A stretch of DNA of 28,230 nt, taken from positions 1-28,230 of the forward strand of contig CAMEXG010000007.1 of the NCBI GenBank assembly GCA_945947045.1. The letters run 5' to 3'. Of the stretch, positions 14,697 to 21,728 are shown one piece after another (position 1 is the stretch's first letter; each line of letters opens with the position of its first letter). This DNA is from an uncultured Spirochaetales bacterium. Its GTDB lineage: Bacteria > Spirochaetota > Spirochaetia > Sphaerochaetales > Sphaerochaetaceae. Position numbers and translations under genes: made by a program. The notes under the pieces are model-generated. The model made no database searches and was not told the DNA's origin. It saw only the letters and a program-made list of their open reading frames with translations.

Positions 14697-15923
14697 ATGG
14701 ATAAATGTGTATTACAGAAGTATGCCGCCCTTATTGCCGGCTATGGCCTTAATGTGCAGGAAGGACAGGATGTATTGATTCAGGTCAATATTGAGAATCA
14801 GGATTTCGCTCTTTTGTGTGTAGAAGAATGTTATCGCCTAGGAGCGAGAAAGGTAATTGTAGACTGGCTGAGCCAGGATCTGGACCGCCTGAATTACAAC
14901 TATAGGTCTCTTGAAACTCTATGCGAATATGAAGAGTATGAGAAAGCGAAACTGCAGTGGAGAGTAGATAAGCTTCCTTGTCTTTTGTGGCTTGATAGCG
15001 ACGATCCTGATGGACTGAACGGCATAGACATGGAAAAAGTCGGAACAGCCATGCAAAAAAGAGGTATGGTCGCTAAGACATATAGGGACCAGATGGATGG
15101 AAAGTACCAGTGGTGTATTGCCGCTGTTCCAGGGAAAGCTTGGGCTAAGAAGCTTTTCCCCTCTCTAAGTGAAGACGATGCAGTAGAAAAGCTATGGGAG
15201 AATATTCTTTCCTGCTCCCGTGTAACTGATGACCCGGTGGTATCATGGAAAGAACACGACAAAAATCTTAAAGAGAAGTGTGAGTATCTGAATTCCCTGG
15301 GTATCGATTCACTACACTATACTTCAAAGGAAGGCACCGACCTGACAGTAGGTTTTATGGCCGATTCTATATTTATGGGCGGCGGTGAATCCAGCCTTGG
15401 ACGTGGTATCTACTTCCAACCTAATATTCCCAGCGAAGAGTGTTTTACTTCCCCAAAAAGCGGAGAAGCGGAAGGAGTCGTATATGCGACCATGCCTCTA
15501 TCTTACCAGGGGAACTTGATAGAGAACTTCTGGATTCGTTTTGAAAATGGAAAGGCTGTGGAGTGCGGGGCGGAAAAGAACAAAGAGATTCTAGAGAAGA
15601 TACTAAATATGGATGAAGGTGCCCGTATGCTTGGTGAATGTGCACTTGTCCCGAATAAGTCTCCTATCAGAAAGTCTGGTATTCTTTTCTACAATACTCT
15701 CTTTGATGAGAATGCAACTTGTCATCTCGCTCTCGGTGCAGGTTTCGATAACTGCGTAAGAGGATACGAAGAGAAGGGTAAAGATAAGTGCAAGGCAGAG
15801 GGCGTAAATGAATCTATCATACATGTAGATTTTATGATCGGTTCCGATACCCTCGATATAGATGCAAAGACAAAGGACGGAAAGATAGTTCCTGTATTCC
15901 GTAACGGAGATTGGGCGTTTTAA
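14697..15923 (+). CDS. Aminopeptidase, M29 family (thermophilic aminopeptidase type, AmpS/PepS-like)
   Basis: The 408-residue metallo-aminopeptidase removes N-terminal amino acids from peptides in the cytoplasm. The N-terminal domain carries KYAALIAGYGLNVQEGQDVLI (read from K9), typical of the family. The C-terminal metal site shows the expected acidic, His and Tyr pieces: PSEECFTSP (first Glu pair), LGECALVP (second Glu), LFYNTLFDENATCHLALG (Tyr, Asp and His) and HVDFMIGS (His-Asp). Length matches the family (about 410). It lies 35 bp after the TetR-type gene but has its own -10, so co-regulation is possible rather than certain. It ends in a hairpin shared with the convergent transporter operon. 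There is no signal peptide. Confidence 0.92.
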   Translation: MDKCVLQKYAALIAGYGLNVQEGQDVLIQVNIENQDFALLCVEECYRLGARKVIVDWLSQDLDRLNYNYRSLETLCEYEEYEKAKLQWRVDKLPCLLWLDSDDPDGLNGIDMEKVGTAMQKRGMVAKTYRDQMDGKYQWCIAAVPGKAWAKKLFPSLSEDDAVEKLWENILSCSRVTDDPVVSWKEHDKNLKEKCEYLNSLGIDSLHYTSKEGTDLTVGFMADSIFMGGGESSLGRGIYFQPNIPSEECFTSPKSGEAEGVVYATMPLSYQGNLIENFWIRFENGKAVECGAEKNKEILEKILNMDEGARMLGECALVPNKSPIRKSGILFYNTLFDENATCHLALGAGFDNCVRGYEEKGKDKCKAEGVNESIIHVDFMIGSDTLDIDAKTKDGKIVPVFRNGDWAF

Positions 15924-15928
15924 ATGAT

Positions 15929-15952
15929 TCATCCCCTCCTCCGAGGGGATGA
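15929..15952. terminator. Hairpin between convergent peptidase and amino-acid transporter genes
   Basis: TCATCCCCTC / GAGGGGATGA form a 10-bp stem with a 4-nt loop between the two stop codons (15923 and 15956). Neither side has a strong T run, so it may terminate weakly or protect 3' ends. Its position suits both directions. Confidence 0.6.
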
Positions 15953-15955
15953 GAA

Positions 15956-16699
15956 TTAAAGGATATGATCTAAGAAATCTTTCGTTCTTTGTGTTTTCGG
16001 ATTATTGAACATTTCGTCAGGAGTTCCTGTTTCGATTATCTCTCCGTCGCTCATAAACACAATCTTATTGGCTGCTGCTTTAGCAAATCCCATTTCATGA
16101 GTGACGAGAAGCATTGTCATACCGTCTTTGGCAAGCTCCATCATTACATCCAATACTTCTTTGATCATCTCTGGGTCTAAAGCGGATGTAGGCTCGTCGA
16201 ACAGCATTGCCTTCGGCTGCATAGCCAAGGCTCTTGCAATTGCAACACGCTGCTGCTGTCCTCCTGAGAGCTGTCCAGGCTTTTGTTTTGCTTTTTCTTC
16301 AAGACCTACACGCTTCAAGAGCTTCATTCCAAGTGCCTCCGCTTCCTTTTTTGACATTTTCTTTACCTTCATTGGAGCAAGGATAATGTTTTCAAGGACC
16401 GTAAGGTGTGGAAAGAGATTAAATGACTGGAAGACCATTCCGACTTCTTCTCTTATCTTTCTGATGTCTGTCTTTGGATCCATGATATCTACACCATCGA
16501 TCAATATCGATCCGCTCTGGGCTTTTTCCAAGGCATTGACTGTTCTCAATAGAGTGGACTTGCCACTTCCAGATGGGCCGATTATGACGACTACTTCTCC
16601 GTCGTTTACAGTGAGGGTGGCGTTTTTTACAGCATGGAGAATAGTACCGTCATTATTCTCATAGTCTTTATTTACATTTTTAATTTCTATCTTAGCCAT
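15956..16699 (-). CDS. Polar amino-acid ABC transporter ATPase (GlnQ/HisP type)
   Basis: The 247-residue ATPase powers the importer encoded by the two upstream genes. Motifs are Walker A GPSGSGKS (41-48), Q-loop FQSFNLFPHLTV, signature LSGGQQQR, Walker B MLFDEPTSALDPE and switch histidine VTHEM. The FNLFPHLTVLENI and LDPEM segments are characteristic of the polar amino-acid uptake (PAAT) family. Its ATG lies inside the permease end (8-nt overlap), so translation is probably coupled. It is the last gene of the operon, with a hairpin directly after the stop. The specific amino acid cannot be read from this subunit. Confidence 0.95.
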   Translation of the reverse strand: MAKIEIKNVNKDYENNDGTILHAVKNATLTVNDGEVVVIIGPSGSGKSTLLRTVNALEKAQSGSILIDGVDIMDPKTDIRKIREEVGMVFQSFNLFPHLTVLENIILAPMKVKKMSKKEAEALGMKLLKRVGLEEKAKQKPGQLSGGQQQRVAIARALAMQPKAMLFDEPTSALDPEMIKEVLDVMMELAKDGMTMLLVTHEMGFAKAAANKIVFMSDGEIIETGTPDEMFNNPKTQRTKDFLDHIL

Positions 16700-17540
16700 T
16701 TTTGTGGAGCCTCTCCTCCATGAGACCTACAAGTCTCGAGAGAACAAGAGTGAGAATGAGGTAGATCAGCGCTACCACAAGCATTGTCTGCAATGAAAGG
16801 AATGTTCTGGAAATGTACTCTCTTCCTCTTTTGAGAATATCTGAAAGGGCGAGAATCGATACCAGTGAAGAGTCTTTGAGCATTGAGATAAACTCATTTC
16901 CAATTGCAGGTAGAACGACTTTGATTGTCTGTGGAAGTATTACAGAGAAGAATGTCTGGCTCTTTGAAAGACCCAAGGCTCTTGCCGCTTCTGTCTGTCC
17001 CTTTGGAATGGACTGGATTCCTGCTCTTATGATTTCGCCCATGTATGCACCAAAACAGATGGATAGTGCTACGATTGCCGCTACGATTCCGTCAATATGG
17101 ATAAGGGCTCCAAGAGCATAGTAGAGGAACATCAACTGAACAAGGAGTGGAATTCCTCTGATAAGCTCTACATATACTCCGCATATCTGGTTGATCACTC
17201 TGTTTTTTGTCGATGAACCAAGACCTGTGGCGGTGCCGATCAAGATAGCGCCGAAGATAGCGAAAACGGTACATTCAAAGGTAGTGGGAAGACCAGTGAT
17301 TACATAAATAAAAATCTTCCAATAGGTATCTTTTTTAAAGATACAAAGAGAGATTAAAAGAATAAGAGCACCGAAGAATGTCAATCTCCATGAAGTGACC
17401 AGGTGCTTGTTTCCCTTTTTAGGAATCAAAACGCCATCTGTCATTGTGATGACTGTAGGTTCTTTCTTTGACTCTGTATTGTCTACTGAGACTACTTTCT
17501 TTTTGATCTCAGCGACACTTTTAAAGTTGTTTTGTTCCAT
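16692..17540 (-). CDS. Polar amino-acid ABC transporter permease (HisM/GlnP type)
   Basis: The 282-residue inner-membrane subunit has about five to six membrane segments (about 53-68, 78-105, 120-150, 153-172, 205-235, 252-272). The cytoplasmic EAA loop that docks the ATPase is EIIRAGIQSIPKGQTEAARA (169-188) followed by LGLS. The ITGLPTTFECTVFAI segment is the usual PAAT start. An unusual feature is a hydrophilic N-terminal extension of about 50 residues, rich in Lys and Val; family members normally begin near the first membrane segment. A GTG at 17549 is also in frame, but ATG 17540 has AGGTGA 5 nt upstream and is preferred. It sits downstream of the binding-protein gene across a hairpin and overlaps the ATPase gene by 8 nt. 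Confidence 0.93.
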   Translation of the reverse strand: MEQNNFKSVAEIKKKVVSVDNTESKKEPTVITMTDGVLIPKKGNKHLVTSWRLTFFGALILLISLCIFKKDTYWKIFIYVITGLPTTFECTVFAIFGAILIGTATGLGSSTKNRVINQICGVYVELIRGIPLLVQLMFLYYALGALIHIDGIVAAIVALSICFGAYMGEIIRAGIQSIPKGQTEAARALGLSKSQTFFSVILPQTIKVVLPAIGNEFISMLKDSSLVSILALSDILKRGREYISRTFLSLQTMLVVALIYLILTLVLSRLVGLMEERLHKNG

Positions 17541-17563
17541 TTCGTTCACCTAAAATCAAATCA

Positions 17564-17593
17564 GGTCAGAGGGGAGAGAACATCCCTCTGGCC
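17564..17593 (-). promoter_or_regulatory. Intercistronic hairpin between binding-protein and permease genes
   Basis: On the minus strand GGCCAGAGGG and CCCTCTGACC pair over 10 bp with one mismatch and a 10-nt loop. TGATTTGATTTT follows, ending in a short T run. Such elements commonly stabilise the binding-protein mRNA or reduce read-through, giving excess binding protein; that role is inferred. Confidence 0.55.
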
Positions 17594-17614
17594 TGCAATA
17601 TACCCTTTTGTTTA

Positions 17615-18376
17615 TTAGAAGTAGAAGTTGTACTTAGCTTTGATTTCTTCAAGCTTTCCATTTTCCTTGAGAGCCTTGAGACCTTCGTTAATGGCCTTGA
17701 GAGCTTCTGGCTTTTTCTTGGAGACTGCAATTGCCATTGAATCTTCGTTTGAGAAAGAACCGGAGACTTTGAGAACTTTTGCATAACTGGCGTTGTTGAA
17801 TACGAAGTCGTTTGCTACTACGTTGTCAATTACGACTGCATCGATGTTGCCATTTGCAAGGTCAAGAATAGCGGATGGAGCTTCATCGTAGGCTGATACT
17901 GTGAGTCCTGCTTCTTCACAAGCGAACTGGCATGTTGTTCCGATCTGGACACCTACCTTCTTTCCGATAAGGCTCTTCTCGTCTACAAGTCCTTCTGTAC
18001 CGATCTGAGTTACGATAGAGAGAGTGAATGCTCCGTCTGGCTCTGAGAAATCGACAATCTTGGCTCTGTCTTCAGTGACTGTGAAACCACTTGCTCCGAT
18101 ATCATACTGTCCCCCCTGGATACCTGCGATGATTCCATCGAATGCAACGTTATAGATCTCGAACTTTACACCGGTAACCTTTGATATTTCATTCAAAAGT
18201 TCAATCTCATAACCCACCATGTTTCCATTGTCATCAATGTATTCAAGTGGAGGATAGTCACAAGATGACGCTACTGTGAAAACTGTTTCTCCACTTGTTT
18301 CTTCTTTTGCTCCGTTAGCAAAAATAGGAGCGAGGATTGCCATTGTTATAAGAGCGATTGCCATTAGTTTTTTCAT
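17615..18376 (-). CDS. Polar amino-acid ABC transporter substrate-binding protein
   Basis: The 253-residue periplasmic protein belongs to the SBP_bac_3 family. The signal peptide is MKKLMAIALITMAILAPIFA, with likely signal peptidase I cleavage before NGAKEE; there is no lipobox cysteine, so it is not an obvious lipoprotein. Lobe 1 shows CDYPPLEYIDDNGNMVGYEI and the conserved GFTVTEDRAKIVDFSEP, whose Arg usually holds the ligand carboxylate. Lobe 2 contains KKVGVQIGTT and DAVVIDN. ATG 18376 has AGGAAG about 10 nt upstream. It is the first gene of the minus-strand operon, expressed from a well-formed promoter and followed by a hairpin. Ligand identity is not determined. Confidence 0.94.
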   Translation of the reverse strand: MKKLMAIALITMAILAPIFANGAKEETSGETVFTVASSCDYPPLEYIDDNGNMVGYEIELLNEISKVTGVKFEIYNVAFDGIIAGIQGGQYDIGASGFTVTEDRAKIVDFSEPDGAFTLSIVTQIGTEGLVDEKSLIGKKVGVQIGTTCQFACEEAGLTVSAYDEAPSAILDLANGNIDAVVIDNVVANDFVFNNASYAKVLKVSGSFSNEDSMAIAVSKKKPEALKAINEGLKALKENGKLEEIKAKYNFYF

Positions 18377-18426
18377 TTTCTTATTCTTCCTTTATCCTTT
18401 CGGATTATTTTGTGTTTGATGGGCAT

Positions 18427-18455
18427 ACAATAGTATCTTTATGTAAATGGGTCAA
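18427..18455 (-). promoter_or_regulatory. Promoter of the amino-acid transporter operon
   Basis: The minus strand reads TTGACC (18455-18450), 17 bp, TATTGT (18432-18427), about 50 nt before the ATG. This is the best-matching promoter in the window by -35 and spacing. Confidence 0.65.
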
Positions 18456-18494
18456 TAAGTTTTTGAATAAAAATACATAAAATTTTAATTTTTT

Positions 18495-18514
18495 TACACA
18501 TGTATATTTGTGTA
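18495..18514. promoter_or_regulatory. 20-bp dyad TACACA-N8-TGTGTA
   Basis: Perfect 6-bp arms around an AT-rich 8-bp centre, 40 bp upstream of the transporter -35. It lies between that promoter and a plus-strand extended -10 at 18582. It is a candidate activator or repressor site; no known regulator was recognised. Confidence 0.4.
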
Positions 18515-18581
18515 TATTGCATTATTTTATTATATAAATATTTATACTTAAATAAATTAGATTATATTTTGATGAAAAAAA

Positions 18582-18700
18582 TGTTATTATCCTAACAAAT
18601 GAATAAGGAGGCATAAATATCTAAATACTGCGAATTTTTATGCATGGAGCCTGTAAATTGCTTTTTCCGGTTACTAATCTCTGTTTTGTCTTTGTCATAG
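18582..18700 (+). other. Possible small transcription unit with AAGGAGG and an ATA-initiated 27-codon frame
   Basis: An extended -10 (TGTTATTAT, 18582-18590) is followed by a near-perfect SD (AAGGAGG, 18605-18611). Five nt later ATA (18617) opens a 27-codon frame ending at TAG 18698-18700. The predicted peptide begins ISKYCEFLCMEPVNCFFRLL, has three Cys in its first half and a hydrophobic end. An ATG in place of ATA would make this a textbook start. It may be a small gene that lost its start codon, a rare ATA start, or chance. No homologue was recognised. The rest of the 18377-18770 gap holds AT-rich DNA and the MATE terminator. Confidence 0.25.
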
Positions 18701-18714
18701 AGAAGAAGATATTG

Positions 18715-18743
18715 AAAAAAGCCATCTCTGGTTTTGAGATGGC
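18715..18743 (-). terminator. Rho-independent terminator of the MATE gene
   Basis: On the minus strand GCCATCTC and GAGATGGC form a perfect 8-bp stem around a 7-nt loop, directly followed by TTTTTT. It lies 27 nt after the stop codon. Confidence 0.88.
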
Positions 18744-18770
18744 CGATAATAAGATTAAAGGAAGAATGAT

Positions 18771-20141
18771 TTAGTCTTCTAACCTATCTTTGTCTTCAAT
18801 GGAACTTATTCGAGTTCTATAAACTTTTAAGAAAAGAATGAGAGAGACTGCAAGACCTACTCCTTCCGCAATGATGAAGGAAAGCCATACTCCATTTATT
18901 CCCATGAGCTTTGAGAGGATATATGCTACGGGGATAAGAACCAATAGCTGTCTGGAGATAGATACTATCATCGTTCCTATTCCATAACCTGTTGCTTGGA
19001 ATGAAGAGCCAAGACCAATAGAAATGGCAGCCGATACAAAACAGAATGAAATAATTTTAAGGGCAGGAACACCAAGCCTATACATCTCTTCTGTTGCAGA
19101 AAAAAGAGACAAGAGAGCTTCTGGGAAAAGATTAAAGACGATAGTTCCTACTGCCATTATTACTATTGCAATAAGAGTTCCGATCCAAATGGTAGACATG
19201 ACTCTCTTCTTTTTTCTTGCTCCATAGTTGTATGCAATGATTGGAACCATACCTGAAGAGAGACCGAATATAGGCATAAAAACGAAGGACTGAAGCTTAA
19301 AGTATACACTGAATACAGAGACTGCGGTGGTGCTGAAGCCTATAAGGATGGCATTCATGGCTCCTGTCATTATTGTTCCTATACTGTTTGTGATGATAGT
19401 AGGGGCTCCTACAGAGTAGATAGATGCGACCATCCTCTTTTCTAGCTTCAAGTGGTGAGGCTTTATATTAATGTATTTATTTCTGAAAACAAAGAAAAAT
19501 GATACGGCACAACCCACTGCCTGTCCGATTACTGTAGCTATGGCAGCTCCATTTACCCCCATCTTAAATACAAAGATGAAAACAGGATCCAGGATGATAT
19601 TGGTGATGGCTCCCGTCATCTGGCTGAGCATGCTTGAAAAACTGTCACCTGTTCCCTGGAGTATTCTTTCATTCATCATGGATAAAAGCATGAAAAAAGA
19701 AAGGATCATCACTATCTCGGAGTATCCCGTGGATAACTCTAAGAGTTCTTTGTCATCAGTGAAAAGAGCCATAAATGGTTTTACGATACTTAAGCCGAGG
19801 ATAGCAAACATAATCCATGTGATGATAGCCAGAGTTATGCCGTTTCCTGCTGCTTTTGTCGCCGATTCAGTATCTTTTTCTCCTAGTTTTCTAGAGAGAA
19901 AAGATGCCATGCCTACTCCTGTTCCCACCCCGAATGCGATCAAGAGATTCTGAAGAGGAAAGGCTAGGGATACGGCTGTAAGGGCTGTCTCTGATACTCG
20001 TGCTACAAACATAGAGTCCACTATGTTGTATAGAGCTTGGATCAGCATGCTGATCATCAATGGCAACGACATCTTCATAATAAGATGCGTAACGCCCATG
20101 GTTCCCATTATATTTTCTTGCTTTTCTTCTTTTTCACTCAT
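18771..20141 (-). CDS. MATE-family multidrug efflux transporter
   Basis: The 456-residue protein has about twelve hydrophobic segments in two six-helix bundles. The first bundle carries the MATE hallmark PLMISMLIQALYNIVDSMFV near residue 27, then ALTAVSLAFPLQNLLIA and GVGTGVGMASFLSRKLGEKD. The second bundle contains SFVFMPIFGLSSGMVPIIAYNYGARK, its counterpart. It is expected to export cationic drugs or other small organic molecules using an ion gradient; the ion is not clear. No SD precedes ATG 20141, but a promoter with a -10 ending 8 nt upstream is present, suggesting a near-leaderless message. It is monocistronic, with its own terminator, and is divergent from aspartokinase. Confidence 0.93.
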   Translation of the reverse strand: MSEKEEKQENIMGTMGVTHLIMKMSLPLMISMLIQALYNIVDSMFVARVSETALTAVSLAFPLQNLLIAFGVGTGVGMASFLSRKLGEKDTESATKAAGNGITLAIITWIMFAILGLSIVKPFMALFTDDKELLELSTGYSEIVMILSFFMLLSMMNERILQGTGDSFSSMLSQMTGAITNIILDPVFIFVFKMGVNGAAIATVIGQAVGCAVSFFFVFRNKYINIKPHHLKLEKRMVASIYSVGAPTIITNSIGTIMTGAMNAILIGFSTTAVSVFSVYFKLQSFVFMPIFGLSSGMVPIIAYNYGARKKKRVMSTIWIGTLIAIVIMAVGTIVFNLFPEALLSLFSATEEMYRLGVPALKIISFCFVSAAISIGLGSSFQATGYGIGTMIVSISRQLLVLIPVAYILSKLMGINGVWLSFIIAEGVGLAVSLILFLKVYRTRISSIEDKDRLED

Positions 20142-20149
20142 AGAGACTT

Positions 20150-20178
20150 ACAATAGGGAATATGTAATAATAATGCAA
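20150..20178 (-). promoter_or_regulatory. MATE gene promoter, predicted leaderless start
   Basis: The minus strand reads TTGCAT (20178-20173), 17 bp, TATTGT (20155-20150), then 8 nt to the ATG. An inverted repeat TATGTAATAA (20161-20170) / TTATTACATA (20227-20236) has one arm inside the spacer. Confidence 0.55.
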
Positions 20179-20362
20179 TTAGGTTAATGATAATGTGGTG
20201 CAATAAAAGTTGATAATAGTACCAAGTTATTACATAAACTTTATAGTTATCAAGAATACAGATAATCGGGGTTTGAATACCTGACTGAGTAATGTGTATT
20301 ATACAGATGTACCAATCTTTTTATCTAATGCGAGTATAATAAGATCTTCTAAAAAAGAATTA

Positions 20363-20391
20363 TTGCATTACCATTCAATAATTAGTAGACT
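20363..20391 (+). promoter_or_regulatory. Aspartokinase promoter
   Basis: TTGCAT (20363-20368), 17 bp, TAGACT (20386-20391) lie 24 nt before ATG 20416. The rest of the 274-bp divergent gap holds a perfect TATAAT (20335-20340) without a matching -35, and an 11-bp palindrome TGTATTATACA (20295-20305). No lysine-riboswitch signature or small gene was seen. Confidence 0.5.
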
Positions 20392-20415
20392 CTCATCGAC
20401 TATGGGAGAAAGAAA

Positions 20416-21717
20416 ATGAAAGTATGCAAATTCGGTGGCAGCAGTGTTGCAGATGCTTCACAGATAAAGAAAGTAAAAGCAATCCTCGATTGTGATAAAG
20501 AAAGAACAATCGTTGTTGTCTCTGCTCCAGGAAAGAGATTTAGCGGAGACGAGAAAGTTACTGACATGCTTCTCTCTTGTGCTGAAATGGTTCAGAAGGG
20601 AATATCTTCAAAAGATAAATTTGAAGAAGTAAAGAATAGATATAGAGATATTGCAGAGGGCCTAGGTTTGGGAAGAGATGCGATAGATGGAGATCTTGAG
20701 ATAGTATATAAGAAAATCGAAAGCGGGGCTGGAAGAGATTATGCAGCTTCCCGTGGGGAGCATCTTAACGCCAAGCTTATTTCAAAGTATCTTGGCTGGA
20801 ACTATATCGAGACAGAAGAGTGTATTGTTATTGGAGAGAATAACAAGATAGATAGTGAATCATATTCTAATCTCGCTTCTTTAATCGAAAATGGAAAGAA
20901 ATATGTTATTCCTGGTTTCTATGGAAGAAGCCCATCTGGAGAAGTAAGATGCTTCAGCCGTGGTGGCAGTGATATTACAGGGGCCATTGCTGCAAGAGCA
21001 GTTATGGCTGATATATATGAGAACTGGACCGATGTTTCCGGTGTATATTCTTCAGACCCAAGATTTGTCAAAAGCGCTCATGTGATTCCAGCTCTTTCTT
21101 ATAAAATGGTGAGGGAACTAAGTGAAGTGGGTGCTTCCGTGTTCCATGAAGAAGCTATTGCACCAGTTGTGGAAGTAAACATTCCTATCAACATCCGAAA
21201 TACAAATTGTCCGGAGGATGCTGGTACTATCATTGGAAAAGAGCCTGAAGAGAAGGGTGTAGTAGGCGTCAGTGCTAAGGGGGGACTTTCAAAGATCTAT
21301 GTACGAAAGTTGATGTTCTTTAAGGAAAGTGGCATTAGACACAAGATTCTCTCTCTTATGCATATATATGGCATTAAGCCTTGCTATACCCTCTATGGCT
21401 GCGATTCTATCTCTTGGTATTTTGAGACAAAACAGATTGAAAACATCGATACTGACGAAATGTGCTCTAGGATCCAGTCTGAGTTCTCTCTTGATGAGAT
21501 AGAACTTAAGAAAGGTTTTGCCGTAGTAGGCCTCGTTGGAAAGGGTGTAGAAGAGACTATGGAGTATGTGGATGCTTTGGATGAGCTGAGAAAGAATAAC
21601 ATAGAGCCGTCTTCTGTTTCTCTTGGTGGTAGTTATACTACATTTGTAATCGGTGTCCCTGAAGAGAGAAAGCTGGATGCAGTAAACTGTATCTCGGAGC
21701 GTCTTTTTATTAAGTAA
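20416..21717 (+). CDS. Aspartate kinase (monofunctional)
   Basis: The 433-residue enzyme phosphorylates aspartate, the first step towards lysine/diaminopimelate, threonine and methionine. The kinase domain shows KFGGSSVAD (5-13), SRGEHLNAKLIS (112-123), FSRGGSDITG (180-189) and WTDVSGVYSSDPR. After about residue 290 come two ACT-like regulatory units (KIYVRKLMFFKESGIRHKIL... and FAVVGLVGKGVEETMEYVDAL...), the usual site of feedback control. No homoserine dehydrogenase domain is fused. ATG 20416 has GGGAG 8 nt upstream. The gene shares a transcript with the outer-membrane protein 11 nt downstream, an odd pairing with no obvious pathway link. Whether it is lysine- or threonine-sensitive cannot be told. 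Confidence 0.94.
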   Translation: MKVCKFGGSSVADASQIKKVKAILDCDKERTIVVVSAPGKRFSGDEKVTDMLLSCAEMVQKGISSKDKFEEVKNRYRDIAEGLGLGRDAIDGDLEIVYKKIESGAGRDYAASRGEHLNAKLISKYLGWNYIETEECIVIGENNKIDSESYSNLASLIENGKKYVIPGFYGRSPSGEVRCFSRGGSDITGAIAARAVMADIYENWTDVSGVYSSDPRFVKSAHVIPALSYKMVRELSEVGASVFHEEAIAPVVEVNIPINIRNTNCPEDAGTIIGKEPEEKGVVGVSAKGGLSKIYVRKLMFFKESGIRHKILSLMHIYGIKPCYTLYGCDSISWYFETKQIENIDTDEMCSRIQSEFSLDEIELKKGFAVVGLVGKGVEETMEYVDALDELRKNNIEPSSVSLGGSYTTFVIGVPEERKLDAVNCISERLFIK

Positions 21718-21728
21718 AGGAGTTTGTT

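Noticed and set aside
18640..18774. 44-codon ATG frame crossing the MATE terminator
   Set aside because: The nearest SD is 28 nt away, it reads through a terminator hairpin and into the MATE coding end, and shows no family features.
20179..20415. Possible lysine riboswitch before aspartokinase
   Set aside because: None of the conserved L-box sequence blocks or a terminator/antiterminator pair could be seen, and the predicted promoter leaves only a short leader.
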